Positions 1-8,406 of a stretch of 64,000 nucleotides of DNA are shown piece by piece. The position numbers and the translations under genes are program-made. A model generated the notes under the pieces. That model saw only the letters and a list, made by a program, of their open reading frames with translations, searched no databases and was not told the DNA's origin. Numbering within the stretch: position 1 is the stretch's first letter; every line of letters begins with the position of its first letter. The DNA is taken from NCBI RefSeq assembly GCF_000159015.1, contig NZ_DS999541.1, positions 47,324 through 111,323 of the forward strand, given 5' to 3'. This DNA comes from Gleimia coleocanis DSM 15436 (lineage in GTDB: Bacteria > Actinomycetota > Actinomycetes > Actinomycetales > Actinomycetaceae).

Positions 1-1005
1 CTAGCTGCCGCTGTTGCACAGTCCATGGAAGCCTTCGATATTCCAGGTGCCTGTGGTCTAATCCGTGAACACTTGGATCTGCTGACCAACTGGTACGTGC
101 GTACTTCCCGTCAGCGTTTCTGGGATGAAGATAAGGACGCATTCGACACCTTATTCACCGCCCTCGAAGTACTGATGCGCGTCTCCGCACCATTCCTACC
201 ACTGCTGTCTGAAGAAATCTGGCGTGGCCTGACCGGTGGCGAATCCGTCCACCTCACCGACTACCCAGTAATCGGGGAAGCCTGGGCTGATGATGCTCTG
301 GTTGCCACCATGGATGAAACTCGCGCAGTAGTTTCTGCCGCTCACTCTCTGCGTAAGGCAGAAAAGATTCGCGTGCGTCAGCCACTGCACACTCTCACCG
401 TGGTTTCCGAACTGGCTTCTGAGCTAGCTCCATACGCTTCCTTGATTGCTTCCGAAGTAAACGTTAAGGAAGTTAAGCTGCAGTCCCCAGACGAATCCGG
501 TCTAAAGGTAAGCGAAGAACTGTTGCTGAACCCACGCGAATTCCCACCAGCTGTTCGTAAGCTAACTTCTAAGCTATTCGCAGCTCAAAAGAGTGGTGCT
601 TGGGAAGTTGACGGCGACGCAGTGGTCTTCCCAGGAATCGACGTTGACGGTGTCCCAGCTCGCCTGGAAGCCGGACAATTCAGCCTGTCTACTAAGGTTG
701 AAGCAGCTGAAGGTACTTCCGCAGCTGTACTATCCTCTGGTTCCTTCATTGTCTTGGATACCACTTTGGATGAAGCCCTGATCGCAGAGGGTTACGCACG
801 TGACGTTATCCGCGCAGTTCAGGATGAACGTAAGGCAGCTGATCTGTACGTTGCAGACCGTATTAAGTTGGAACTGGGTGTTCCAGCTGACTGCGTAGCA
901 GCTGTTGAAACTCACCTGGAAATGATTAAGGAAGACACCCTGGCACTGGAAGCAACGGTTTCAGTGGCCGAGGAACTGACTGTGAAAGTTGAGAAACTCG
1001 CTTGA
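1..1005 (+). CDS. ileS: isoleucyl-tRNA synthetase, C-terminal part (5' end outside window)
   Basis: The reading frame is open from base 1, so this is the last 334 residues of a class I aminoacyl-tRNA synthetase that charges tRNA-Ile. The visible part is the anticodon-binding helical domain, with the family landmarks LTNWYVRTSRQRFW and FLPLLSEEIWRGL, then the C-terminal region that holds HSLRKAEKIRVRQPL. The HIGH and KMSKS catalytic motifs lie upstream of the window. The stop overlaps the start of folC by 4 bases, so the two are probably translationally coupled. Codon use here favours CCA, CTG and GCA. Identification is firm from family knowledge; only the 5' end is missing. Confidence 0.95.
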   Translation, partial: LAAAVAQSMEAFDIPGACGLIREHLDLLTNWYVRTSRQRFWDEDKDAFDTLFTALEVLMRVSAPFLPLLSEEIWRGLTGGESVHLTDYPVIGEAWADDALVATMDETRAVVSAAHSLRKAEKIRVRQPLHTLTVVSELASELAPYASLIASEVNVKEVKLQSPDESGLKVSEELLLNPREFPPAVRKLTSKLFAAQKSGAWEVDGDAVVFPGIDVDGVPARLEAGQFSLSTKVEAAEGTSAAVLSSGSFIVLDTTLDEALIAEGYARDVIRAVQDERKAADLYVADRIKLELGVPADCVAAVETHLEMIKEDTLALEATVSVAEELTVKVEKLA

Positions 1006-2588
1006 GCAAAGACTTTACTGAACCAGGCGCTGGTTTAGATCCAGAAATGCTGGGCTACCTGGCACAAACGGTTGAGCAAGAGGAAACAACTCCAGCTGAA
1101 ATCGTCGATGAGGTTTTGAATCGCGACGTTCAGGCAGAGTTGGAAGCCTTTTTCAACGAACACCGTTTTGGCATTCCCGAGGACGATTTGGACGATGACT
1201 CAGAAGAAGTCGTGCGCCCACAGACTTCTCTAATGTCAAAGCAGGAAGCTGCCCAGGTGGAAGCCGATTACTTAGCTTTGCAAGAAGCTATTTTGACGCG
1301 GACTCCGGAGCATAAGTTTGAACCAACTTTGGATCGAATGCTTATGGCATTCAACCTCTTAGGGGATCCGCAGTTAAGCTACCGTAGCGTACACGTAACT
1401 GGTACGAACGGTAAGACTTCAACTTCACGGATGATTTCTGCTTTGCTGCAGGCATCAGGACGTAAGGTTGGGCGTTACACCAGCCCACACCTAACTTCCA
1501 TGAAGGAACGCATTTGCGTTAATGAGGAGCCCATCAGTGAGCGTCAGTTCTTGGAAGCCTATGCTGATGTAGCTCCATACATTGGCATGGTGGATGAGCT
1601 GGGGCGTCGCAATAACGGTCCACAGATGTCTTTCTTTGAAGTATTCACAGTCACGGGGCTAGCTGCTTTTGCGGATATTCCAGTTGATGCGGCAGTAGTT
1701 GAAGTTGGCATCGGCGGTGAATGGGATGCTACTAACGTAATTAATGCTGAGGTAGCAGTATTTACTCCGATTGGGGTAGACCATGAAGCCTACTTGGGTC
1801 CGACTGCTGAGAGTGCTGCGCGCATTAAGTCTGGCATTATGAAGCCGGGTGCGATTGCGGTTTCTGCACCGCAGGAACCTGAGGTTGAAGCAGTTTTGCG
1901 AGCTAAAGCTGCGGAAGTGGGCGCAGTTATTCGCTTCATCGGCCAGGAAGTGCAGTTGCTAGACCGTAAGGTGGCTGTGGGTGGTCAGGTGATTACCGTG
2001 CAGACCTCGGCTGCGGTTTACCAGGATATTTTCGTGCCGTTGCATGGTGAACATCAGGCGCAGAACGCTACTTTAGCGTTGGCGGCGTTGGAAGCTTTCA
2101 ATGGTGGTCGCGCGTTGGAAGACCGGATTGTGGAGGAAGGCTTTGCGATGAGCACTTCTCCAGGTCGGTTGGAAGTTGTGCGTACTTCACCTTCAATTTT
2201 GGTCGATGCTGCGCATAATCCGCATGGTGCAAGTGCTTTGGCGGCTGCTTTGCAGGAGTCTTTCGACTATTCGCATATCGTGGGTGTTTATTCGGCTATG
2301 GCTGATAAACAGGTGGAAGCGGTTTTGGCTGAGATGGAACCTATTTTGGATGAAATCGTGATTACCGGTATGAATTCTGCGCGTGCGATGGACGTTGAAG
2401 AGCTTGCTGAGGTTGCTCGTGACGTGTTTGGTGAGGATCGCGTGCACGTAGAACGAAAGCTACTGGATGCGGTTGATAAGGCGGTTGAGCTTAGTGATGC
2501 GACGCTTGATCCGGCAACTTCAACTGGTGTGGTGGTTTTCGGTTCAGTGGTATTGGCTGGTAGCGCGCGTGAGTTGCTTTTGAAGTAG
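1002..2588 (+). CDS. folC: folylpolyglutamate synthase / dihydrofolate synthase
   Basis: This enzyme adds glutamate to folates, and in many bacteria also makes dihydrofolate from dihydropteroate, in the cytoplasm. The Mur-ligase-type P-loop VTGTNGKTS is at about residues 132-140. It is followed by GRYTSPHLTSMKERI and the C-terminal domain with DAAHNPHGA. The TTG start overlaps the ileS stop by 4 bases; a start further in cannot be excluded. About 85 residues of acidic sequence precede the recognisable FolC domain, longer than usual, which explains the 528-residue length. Codon use drifts from CCA/CTG-rich at the 5' end to GCG/TTG-rich at the 3' end. A hairpin terminator follows. Confidence 0.92.
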   Translation: MSKDFTEPGAGLDPEMLGYLAQTVEQEETTPAEIVDEVLNRDVQAELEAFFNEHRFGIPEDDLDDDSEEVVRPQTSLMSKQEAAQVEADYLALQEAILTRTPEHKFEPTLDRMLMAFNLLGDPQLSYRSVHVTGTNGKTSTSRMISALLQASGRKVGRYTSPHLTSMKERICVNEEPISERQFLEAYADVAPYIGMVDELGRRNNGPQMSFFEVFTVTGLAAFADIPVDAAVVEVGIGGEWDATNVINAEVAVFTPIGVDHEAYLGPTAESAARIKSGIMKPGAIAVSAPQEPEVEAVLRAKAAEVGAVIRFIGQEVQLLDRKVAVGGQVITVQTSAAVYQDIFVPLHGEHQAQNATLALAALEAFNGGRALEDRIVEEGFAMSTSPGRLEVVRTSPSILVDAAHNPHGASALAAALQESFDYSHIVGVYSAMADKQVEAVLAEMEPILDEIVITGMNSARAMDVEELAEVARDVFGEDRVHVERKLLDAVDKAVELSDATLDPATSTGVVVFGSVVLAGSARELLLK

Positions 2589-2605
2589 CGGTTTGTTTTA
2601 AGGGG

Positions 2606-2640
2606 CGCCCTCGGGAATGTTTTCCGAGGGCGTTCTTTTA
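2606..2640 (+). terminator. folC terminator built from an inverted pair of the CGCCCTCGG word
   Basis: CGCCCTCGG at 2606-2614 pairs with CCGAGGGCG at 2624-2632 and is followed by TTCTTTTA. The two arms are opposite-facing copies of the dispersed word described in the findings. Confidence 0.8.
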
Positions 2641-2769
2641 ATGTTTTCGTACGGTTTTAGTCGATTAATTCGGTAAACTGTCTAAAAGTGTTGGAAACTA
2701 ATGCTTTTGAAATGTAGGTAGATCGTTTTACAAGAAAACTGTCTATTTTGTGTATGGTAAGGGGGAAAT

Positions 2770-3198
2770 GTGCGGGGGTTTAAGGTTTTTAACTTCGCCA
2801 TCAGCTTACTGGTGGGCGTGCCTCTAATGGTTGTAATCGTTAGTTTCTTTCTAGTCACCAACGGAGGCGCCAATATTGGAGCTGGGGTTGCCTTCTTCAT
2901 AGGCCCAGTTTTATGGGGAATCATTGCTTTACTGTGGCTAATATATTTCGCAAGATTGAGACCAGTCTCCGTTAAATCTGAGCAACCACCAAGACTACTT
3001 GAAATCATGCGTTACGTTGGCTTAGGGGCTTTAGCTTTCGCAGTGGTTTGCGCGATTTACGGTTATGCGCAGCTTTATCAAACTTCCCCAAATATTAAAC
3101 CGATTATCTACTGGGAGTTCTTAGCATTAGGAATCATTGCTTACTGGCTGGTATATCACCTGGTTAAACGCCAGGTTTTGGGGAAACAGTGCAAGTAG
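2770..3198 (+). CDS. small four-helix membrane protein, unknown function
   Basis: I do not recognise this 142-residue protein. It has four hydrophobic segments, at about residues 6-28, 33-60, 77-100 and 108-132, so it should sit in the cytoplasmic membrane. No catalytic motif is visible. The start is GTG at 2770, chosen because an AAGGGGGA ribosome-binding site lies just upstream; an ATG two bases earlier is in another frame. It lies alone between the folC terminator and the dha operon and shares no overlap with either. The base composition is A/T-richer than folC. It may be a lineage-specific protein. Confidence 0.7.
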   Translation: MRGFKVFNFAISLLVGVPLMVVIVSFFLVTNGGANIGAGVAFFIGPVLWGIIALLWLIYFARLRPVSVKSEQPPRLLEIMRYVGLGALAFAVVCAIYGYAQLYQTSPNIKPIIYWEFLALGIIAYWLVYHLVKRQVLGKQCK

Positions 3199-3223
3199 CT
3201 AACTTAACTTGAACATCCGCCTA

Positions 3224-3254
3224 AAGTCCCGCTTGCCATTGGCAGGTGGGGCTT
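3224..3254. terminator. strong hairpin after the membrane protein gene
   Basis: A 14-bp stem (3224-3237 with 3241-3254, three G-U pairs) closes on an ATT loop. No clear T-tract follows on the plus strand, so it may be a weak terminator or an RNA 3' end. Confidence 0.5.
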
Positions 3255-3366
3255 AGTTATGCAAAACTTGAAAGTGTGAGCTGGATTAAAAAATACGCCA
3301 GTTCGCTCATAGACCCCAAAGCTTTAACCGTCGAAGGCGACGTGGAAAATAAAAGAAGGAGCCAAA

Positions 3367-4368
3367 ATGAAGAAGCTGGTAAACGACGTTCATAACGTAG
3401 TGAAAGAAACCCTGGAAGGCTTCGAAGCAGCCCACGCAGATGTAGTCACCGTACACTACGACCCAGACTTCATCACCCGTACCGTTAAGAAAGAAACCGG
3501 CAAGGTAGGTTTGATTTCCGGTGGTGGCTCCGGACACGAGCCACTACACGGTGGATTCGTAGGCTACGGCATGCTCGACGCAGCCGTACCAGGCGCAGTA
3601 TTCACCTCTCCAACCCCAGACCCAATCGTCGAAGCCACCAAGGCAGCAGACCACGGAGCAGGTGTACTCCACATCGTAAAGAACTACACCGGTGACGTCC
3701 TCAACTTTGAAACTGCCGCAGAACTATGCGACATGGAAGACATCAAGGTAGCCACCGTTATCACCAACGACGACGTTGCTGTAGAAGACTCTCTCTACAC
3801 TGCGGGTCGCCGTGGCGTAGCCGGTACCTTCTTCGTAGAAAAGATTGCTGGTGCAGCCGCAGAACGTGGCGACGACCTGGAAACCGTCCGTGCGATTGCA
3901 CAAAAGGTAAACGACAACACCCGTTCCATGGGCTTGGCACTGGGCGCATGTACTGTCCCACACGCTGGTAAGCCATCCTTTGAACTGGATGAAACTGAAG
4001 TGGAAATGGGCATCGGTATTCACGGTGAACCAGGCTATCGTCGTATCCCAATGGCACCTGCAGACGTACTCACCGAAGAAATGTACGAAAAGATTAAGGC
4101 AGACCTGCCATTCGCAGAAGGCGACGAAGTAATCGTCTTAGTAAACGGCATGGGTGGCACCCCGGTTTCCGAACTTTACATCGTAAACCGTAAGGTACAT
4201 GAACTGCTTAAGCGCGATGGAATCACCCCGGTGCGCACCCTGGTAGGCAACTACGTTACCTCCCTGGAAATGCCAGGTTGCTCCATCAGCTTGCTGAAGG
4301 TCCACGACGATGTTGTGGAACTCTTTGACGCACCAGTAAACACTGTTGCATACCGGAAAGGAATGTAA
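3367..4368 (+). CDS. dhaK: dihydroxyacetone kinase subunit DhaK
   Basis: DhaK binds dihydroxyacetone covalently and presents it to DhaL for phosphorylation to DHAP. The glycine-rich motif SGGGSGHEPLHGG (residues 51-63) and GIHGEPG, in which His219 corresponds to the hemiaminal-forming histidine of E. coli DhaK, are both present. The length of 333 residues is close to normal. An AGAAGGAG ribosome-binding site precedes the ATG. dhaL begins 3 bases after the stop and dhaM follows, so this is a complete PTS-dependent three-gene kinase. No dhaR/dhaS-type regulator lies beside it. A small hairpin (CGTCG at 3329-3333 with CGACG at 3338-3342) sits in the leader. Codon use is strongly C/A-ending, as in highly expressed genes here. 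Confidence 0.95.
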   Translation: MKKLVNDVHNVVKETLEGFEAAHADVVTVHYDPDFITRTVKKETGKVGLISGGGSGHEPLHGGFVGYGMLDAAVPGAVFTSPTPDPIVEATKAADHGAGVLHIVKNYTGDVLNFETAAELCDMEDIKVATVITNDDVAVEDSLYTAGRRGVAGTFFVEKIAGAAAERGDDLETVRAIAQKVNDNTRSMGLALGACTVPHAGKPSFELDETEVEMGIGIHGEPGYRRIPMAPADVLTEEMYEKIKADLPFAEGDEVIVLVNGMGGTPVSELYIVNRKVHELLKRDGITPVRTLVGNYVTSLEMPGCSISLLKVHDDVVELFDAPVNTVAYRKGM

Positions 4369-4371
4369 TCA

Positions 4372-5007
4372 ATGACTTTGAATACTCAGTGGGCCCTGCA
4401 GTGGATCCGCAACTGTCAGAAGGAAGTTCACGCAAACCGTGACTACCTGATTGACCTGGACCGCGAAATCGGTGACGGCGACCACGGTGAAAACCTAGAT
4501 CGTGGTTTCACTGCTGTAGTCACCTCTTTGGAAACCACTGAAACTCCTGACATTGCAGCAGTTCTGAAGCTGGTTGCAAAGACCCTGATGTCCACTGTCG
4601 GTGGTGCTGCTGGCCCGTTGTACGGCACAGCATTCTTACGAGCTGCTGGCAAGTGTGCGAAAGAAGAACTGGAACCAGCAGACGTCGCTGAATTTATCGA
4701 GGGTGGACTGGGCGGCATCCAGGCGCGTGGTAAAGCCACCACCGGTGAAAAGACTATGGTTGATGTTTGGACTCCAGCTTTAGAAGCCGCTAAAGCTGCA
4801 GCAGCGAACGGAGCATCCGCCGTTGAAACCCTGGAAGCAGCTGCTTTAGCTGCTCGAGCTGGGGCTGAAGCAACCCTGGAGATGAAGGCAACGAAGGGGC
4901 GGGCATCCTACCTGGGAGAACGCTCAATCGGTCACCTAGATCCTGGTTCGGTATCTTCTGCAATCATCTTCGAACAGGCTGTTAAAGCTGCTAAGGCAGG
5001 AGCATAA
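4372..5007 (+). CDS. dhaL: dihydroxyacetone kinase ADP-binding subunit DhaL
   Basis: DhaL carries the tightly bound ADP that is rephosphorylated by DhaM and transfers the phosphate to dihydroxyacetone held by DhaK. The metal/nucleotide motif GDGDHG at residues 34-39, with NLDRGF after it, is the family signature. The glycine-rich LMSTVGGAAGPLYGTAF segment, C-terminal ATKGRASYLGERS and HLDPGSVSSA fit too. At 211 residues it has the normal length for the PTS-type subunit rather than the fused ATP-dependent enzyme. It lies between dhaK (3-base gap) and dhaM (1-base gap), so the three are one operon with likely translational coupling. Confidence 0.95.
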   Translation: MTLNTQWALQWIRNCQKEVHANRDYLIDLDREIGDGDHGENLDRGFTAVVTSLETTETPDIAAVLKLVAKTLMSTVGGAAGPLYGTAFLRAAGKCAKEELEPADVAEFIEGGLGGIQARGKATTGEKTMVDVWTPALEAAKAAAANGASAVETLEAAALAARAGAEATLEMKATKGRASYLGERSIGHLDPGSVSSAIIFEQAVKAAKAGA

Positions 5008-5008
5008 A

Positions 5009-5692
5009 ATGGCTAACACTGCTCTGGTAATCGTTTCACACTCAGTTGGTTTAGCTGCCGGAGTTACTGAAGTTGCTCAGCAGATGGCACCAGACGTGCT
5101 GATTCTTCCTGCCGGAGGAACCGACGAAGGTGGAGTCGGCACCAGCTTCGACAAAATCGACGCTGCCGTTAATGAAGCGATTGCCAGTGGGGAAGTAGTA
5201 ATTCTGTCTGACCTGGGATCAGCCACAATGACCGTGGAAAACGTCTTAGAATTCTTAGACGATGACCGAGCACAATGGGTGGATGGACCACTGGTAGAAG
5301 GCGCTGTCCTGGCAGCAGTAGCTGCCCAGCAAGGCGGCGACTTAGTAACCGTGATTAACGCTGTTAAAGAAGCAGCCACGCAGTGGGATTATGCTTCAAA
5401 CGGAGAGGTGGAAGAAACGCCCTCGGGAGCAGAATCTGCAACCTTGCCAACAGACGCAACCACTGCAACCGTAGTGCTCGCTGACCCAGATGGTCTGCAC
5501 GCCCGCCCAGCCGCCATGGTTGCTCGCGCCGCCAGCGGTAAAGACGCACAAGTAACCGTCAACGGCGTGGACGCACGGTCTGTACTGGCACTAATGGGAC
5601 TTGGAGCAAAGTACGGTGACACCGTTACCGTTGCCGCAACTGGACCTGACGCGGCCCTGGCAATCGAAGCGGTAGTTAAAGAACTCAGCTAA
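5009..5692 (+). CDS. dhaM: dihydroxyacetone kinase phosphotransferase subunit DhaM (EIIA-man + HPr)
   Basis: DhaM passes phosphate from the PTS to the ADP on DhaL. Residues 1-125 form an EIIA-mannose-type domain with the phosphorylated histidine at His11 (VSHS). Residues 150-227 form an HPr domain with the active histidine at His164 in GLHARPA. The truncated Enzyme I domain of E. coli DhaM is absent, so phosphate should come from the cell's own EI, through either HPr. The linker at about residues 130-150 holds a copy of the dispersed 10-mer (5418-5427), encoding Thr-Pro-Ser-Gly. The operon ends here with a perfect 17-bp hairpin. Confidence 0.92.
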   Translation: MANTALVIVSHSVGLAAGVTEVAQQMAPDVLILPAGGTDEGGVGTSFDKIDAAVNEAIASGEVVILSDLGSATMTVENVLEFLDDDRAQWVDGPLVEGAVLAAVAAQQGGDLVTVINAVKEAATQWDYASNGEVEETPSGAESATLPTDATTATVVLADPDGLHARPAAMVARAASGKDAQVTVNGVDARSVLALMGLGAKYGDTVTVAATGPDAALAIEAVVKELS

Positions 5693-5700
5693 CGAAATAG

Positions 5701-5740
5701 ATAGTTAAGCCCTCCAAGAAAAGTTGGAGGGCTTAACTAT
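5701..5740. terminator. terminator of the dhaKLM operon
   Basis: A perfect 17-bp stem (5701-5717 with 5724-5740) has a GAAAAG loop. It lacks a long T-run, but position and strength argue for a terminator or RNA-stabilising 3' hairpin. Confidence 0.7.
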
Positions 5741-6550
5741 TAGAATCCTTTGGAAACAACTTAGCCAAATCGCAGCGTAACGTGAATTCCAGTAACTATG
5801 TTCAGAGCCAGATAATGTACTTCAAACCGCAAATAGTTAACCGCGCTGAAACACAGTAAAATCCTTAAAATGCTGCTAACACCACTTCCTATCAGCAAAT
5901 TCTCACCCTGATTATCCAGGAAACGCCAATGCATAATCTTAAAACTAAGGTCCAGACTGGATGGCTGGCGCATAAAAAATAACTCATGCCATTAAAACCC
6001 AAGCTCTACTACAATCACCCTACCCAGGCGAATTTTCTATTGCAAAACCCAGCAAAATCACCTATGAGACTTTACTAAGCGTGGTGAAGAACGACAGCTA
6101 GAATCAGAAAGATTGGGAAACAGCTAGACAAAACAATAGTTATGCTTAGAGATTTCCGGGTGCATTCGTCAGGGAAACATTAGCATAATCCACCAGGTGA
6201 AAATATCTCCATAAGATTGCACGCACTGTATAAAACAGAGTGCGTATGCAGAGTAGGAGCCCCGGTTAAACCAGCCGCTTCATAGATAAATTTCAGTAGT
6301 TAGAACCCAGAAGGGACATGCGCGCTATGTTTACTATTTCCTTAGCATCCCACCTATTTCTGCAGCTGATAGCGTAACGAGCAACATTGTTAGAGACCCA
6401 TCGAAGTCCAGTAATATTCCAAGGAAGAAAAGTTATGGTTGTCTAAAGATCCACTCTAAGGAAAACAAAACCATGTGTCTAAAGACCGAATTAAGGCGAA
6501 AATAAGCCGGTACACTAAAGGCAAGATAAACCATCTTCAAAGGAGAAAAA
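5741..6550. other. 810-base stretch with no convincing gene
   Basis: I see no protein gene here on either strand. The longest open frame (minus, 5761-5973, 70 codons) has no ribosome-binding site and no recognisable product. A small hairpin lies at 6231-6255 (ACGCACT with AGTGCGT). GTCTAAAGA occurs twice, at 6441-6449 and 6477-6485. A possible -10 element (TACACT, 6511-6516) lies upstream of ndk. The stretch is A-rich on the plus strand. It might encode a non-coding RNA, a decayed gene or a long regulatory region; none of these can be shown from the sequence alone. Confidence 0.5.
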
Positions 6551-7000
6551 ATGAGCCGTCCATTCTTTGACGAAACCCGCCAACACACTCTGATTGTAGT
6601 GAAGCCAGACGGTTACGCTCGCGGGCTAACCGGCGAAGTAATCCGTCGCATCGAACGCAAAGGCTACAAAGTAGTAGCACTAAAGCTCATGCAGGCATCT
6701 AAAGAACTACTCACCGCACACTACACTGAGCTGGTAGAACGCCCATTCTTCCCAGACATCGTTGAATACATGACTTCTGGTCCAGTGGTAGCAATGGTCG
6801 TAGAAGGCGACCGCGTCATTGAAGGCATGCGCGTAATCATGGGGCCAACTGACCCAACTGTGGCTCCTGCAGGTACTATCCGTGGCGACCTGGGACGAGA
6901 CTGGAACTCAGGCAATATTGAAAACATTGTGCATGGTTCCGACTGCCCAGAAAACGCTGAACGTGAAATCGGCCTGTGGTTCCCTGAACTAACCGCCTGA
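6551..7000 (+). CDS. ndk: nucleoside diphosphate kinase
   Basis: Ndk equalises the nucleoside triphosphate pools by moving the gamma-phosphate of ATP to NDPs through a phosphohistidine. The catalytic histidine is His128 in NIENIVHGSD. The N-terminal TLIVVKPDGYARGL and the Kpn-loop region MGPTDPTVAPAGTIRGDLG are canonical. The length of 149 residues is slightly above the usual 135-145 because of a short N-terminal extension. An AAAGGAG ribosome-binding site precedes the ATG. The gene stands alone, with an 810-base gene-free stretch upstream and a perfect palindromic terminator downstream. Confidence 0.97.
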   Translation: MSRPFFDETRQHTLIVVKPDGYARGLTGEVIRRIERKGYKVVALKLMQASKELLTAHYTELVERPFFPDIVEYMTSGPVVAMVVEGDRVIEGMRVIMGPTDPTVAPAGTIRGDLGRDWNSGNIENIVHGSDCPENAEREIGLWFPELTA

Positions 7001-7018
7001 GCTTTCTAACTTCAACTA

Positions 7019-7048
7019 ACGCGCGAACTTAAGTTCGCGCGTTTTTGT
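7019..7048 (+). terminator. ndk terminator
   Basis: ACGCGCGAACTT (7019-7030) is followed directly by its complement (7031-7042) and then TTTTGTT, a typical intrinsic terminator. Confidence 0.85.
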
Positions 7049-7113
7049 TGCATGGGAACTAGAGCTCGCATGTTTCCGCAGTGAATTACAGCGTCTCATT
7101 GTAGAATGAATCC

Positions 7114-7437
7114 GTGGTTAAACTGATTATTATCTTCTGTTTCGTAATGGGCTTAAGCCTGCTGCTTGCAGTAGGCATCATTCTAAGTATGCTGGTAAGC
7201 CGACGTACCCTACGCGGCTGGCAAGAGCATTACACTGCTGAAAATCGCCAGTGGAAACAACAGGATGAAGAAGGAATCGTTTACGCTTCTGTTACCCCTG
7301 AACAAGCTGATTTCTATGACATTGTCGATGAGTCTACCGAAGGCTCCGGTTATCTGGCAGCTGAAGAACTAACTCTGCCGGAACAAATCACCCGTCGTAC
7401 TATCAAAAACCCTGAAGACAAATGGAAAGAAATCTGA
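7114..7437 (+). CDS. hypothetical single-pass membrane protein
   Basis: This 107-residue protein is not one I recognise. Residues 3-28 form one hydrophobic helix with the basic VSRRTLRGW segment after it, so the remaining polar, acidic tail should face the cytoplasm. No enzymatic motif is visible. The start is GTG. The 3' end overlaps the next gene by 16 bases in another frame, which suggests co-expression. No intrinsic terminator lies between the two. An actinobacterial family of unknown function is the most that can be said. Confidence 0.65.
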   Translation: MVKLIIIFCFVMGLSLLLAVGIILSMLVSRRTLRGWQEHYTAENRQWKQQDEEGIVYASVTPEQADFYDIVDESTEGSGYLAAEELTLPEQITRRTIKNPEDKWKEI

Positions 7438-7769
7438 CAGCAGCAGAAGCCGCAGTATTAGAAGTTCTCTTACTGAACGCCAGCTCCGACCAAGAAACTG
7501 AGCCAACCGCGGAATTACGCAACCAGTGGGTAGCACAAATTCCAAATTTGCAGGTAGTCCATGAATGTGGATGCGGAGCCTGTCCAACCATCGATTTCAC
7601 CGATCCGAAAGCGAAATTTAACCACCGGATTGTGCTCAGTGCTTTTGACGATACTCAAGGTGCGGGGATTCTAGTATTCATCGACGATAACCAGCTTTCC
7701 TGTTTGGAAGTGTATCCCTCAGCAAATGAAGCTGCTGAGCTACCGGCGGTAGAAAATATTAGCTTTTAA
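7422..7769 (+). CDS. small cysteine-motif protein, unknown function
   Basis: This 115-residue soluble protein overlaps the preceding gene by 16 bases. A CGCGAC cluster lies at about residues 49-54 (VHECGCGACPTIDF), followed by a beta-rich half ending near FIDDNQLSCLEVYPSA. From memory, similar actinobacterial hypothetical proteins share a 'CGCG-CxTIDF ... LSxLEV' layout, but I cannot name the family. The cysteines could bind a metal; this is only an inference. Two nested hairpins downstream end the transcription unit. Confidence 0.7.
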   Translation: MERNLTAAEAAVLEVLLLNASSDQETEPTAELRNQWVAQIPNLQVVHECGCGACPTIDFTDPKAKFNHRIVLSAFDDTQGAGILVFIDDNQLSCLEVYPSANEAAELPAVENISF

Positions 7770-7785
7770 CCCATTGTTTTTGCTG

Positions 7786-7876
7786 GCGGGAGGATTTTTA
7801 GCTCTTCCTCCCGTAGTGTCTGAAAACTATATTTTTCATAATTTGCGGGAGGATTTTTAATAAAAATTCTCCCGCA
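7786..7876. terminator. two tandem hairpins between convergent genes
   Basis: CGGGAGGA near 7787 pairs with TCCTCCCG ending at 7812. TGCGGGAG near 7844 pairs with CTCCCGCA ending at 7876, with a T/A-rich loop. The arms are related in sequence, and the pair serves as a bidirectional terminator between the plus gene at 7422 and the minus gene at 7884. Confidence 0.7.
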
Positions 7877-7883
7877 GTATTAA

Positions 7884-8405
7884 TTAGTTTTCTAGGGCGG
7901 TGAGGTCTTGGTGGGCTTTGAGGATTTCGAGTTTTAGTGGTGGGCTTTGGGTTTGGTGGGTTCCGTTGAAGCGTAGGGTTATGTTGTTTAAGGTTACTTC
8001 CGCGTCCCAGGTGGTAGTGAGTGTTGGGTAGTAGATGCCGGTTTTGTCGTAGGGGTGGGTTACTGTCTGGTTGGGGTAGGGGCTGCCGGGGTCTTGGGTT
8101 TGTAGTTGGGTGCCGCCTCCGAAGTTGTAGGTGTAGGATTGGGGGATCCATTTGATGTTTACGTTGCCGAGTTCGGAGTCTAGGGTTTGGGTTTGTGGGG
8201 TAGGGGTGGTGGTGAGTAGGTGGAGTTCGTATCCGTCGGGTGAGTAACCATGAAACTGATCAGAACGACCCGTATAAACAACACCAGTCTTATCAGTAGA
8301 ATCATCTTGTGAATTCTTAGGCACTTCTACTGCTAGGGCGGAATAAGAAAAGGTAATGGTAAACGTAAGCGAAAAAATCACCGCAAGCGGAGCATACTTT
8401 TTCAT
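7884..8405 (-). CDS. secreted PKD-like domain protein
   Basis: The first 26 or so residues form a signal peptide (basic MKKY, hydrophobic core, FSYSALA). The mature part contains YTYNFGGGTQ, DPGSPYP, VTHPYDKTGIYYPTLTTTW, which follows the PKD-domain pattern with FGDG changed to FGGG. An extracellular beta-sandwich protein is likely. The ATG at 8405 lies one base from the stop of the upstream lipoprotein gene, so the two form an operon; I preferred it to an upstream start because the signal peptide begins there. The coding strand is very rich in ACC, CCC and CTC codons in its 3' two thirds, changing abruptly near 8240, which is unlike its 5' part. The function is unknown. Confidence 0.72.
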   Translation of the reverse strand: MKKYAPLAVIFSLTFTITFSYSALAVEVPKNSQDDSTDKTGVVYTGRSDQFHGYSPDGYELHLLTTTPTPQTQTLDSELGNVNIKWIPQSYTYNFGGGTQLQTQDPGSPYPNQTVTHPYDKTGIYYPTLTTTWDAEVTLNNITLRFNGTHQTQSPPLKLEILKAHQDLTALEN

Positions 8406-8406
8406 T

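Noticed and set aside
5761..5973. 70-codon open frame on the minus strand upstream of ndk
   Set aside because: No ribosome-binding site, family resemblance or plausible operon partner; more likely chance.
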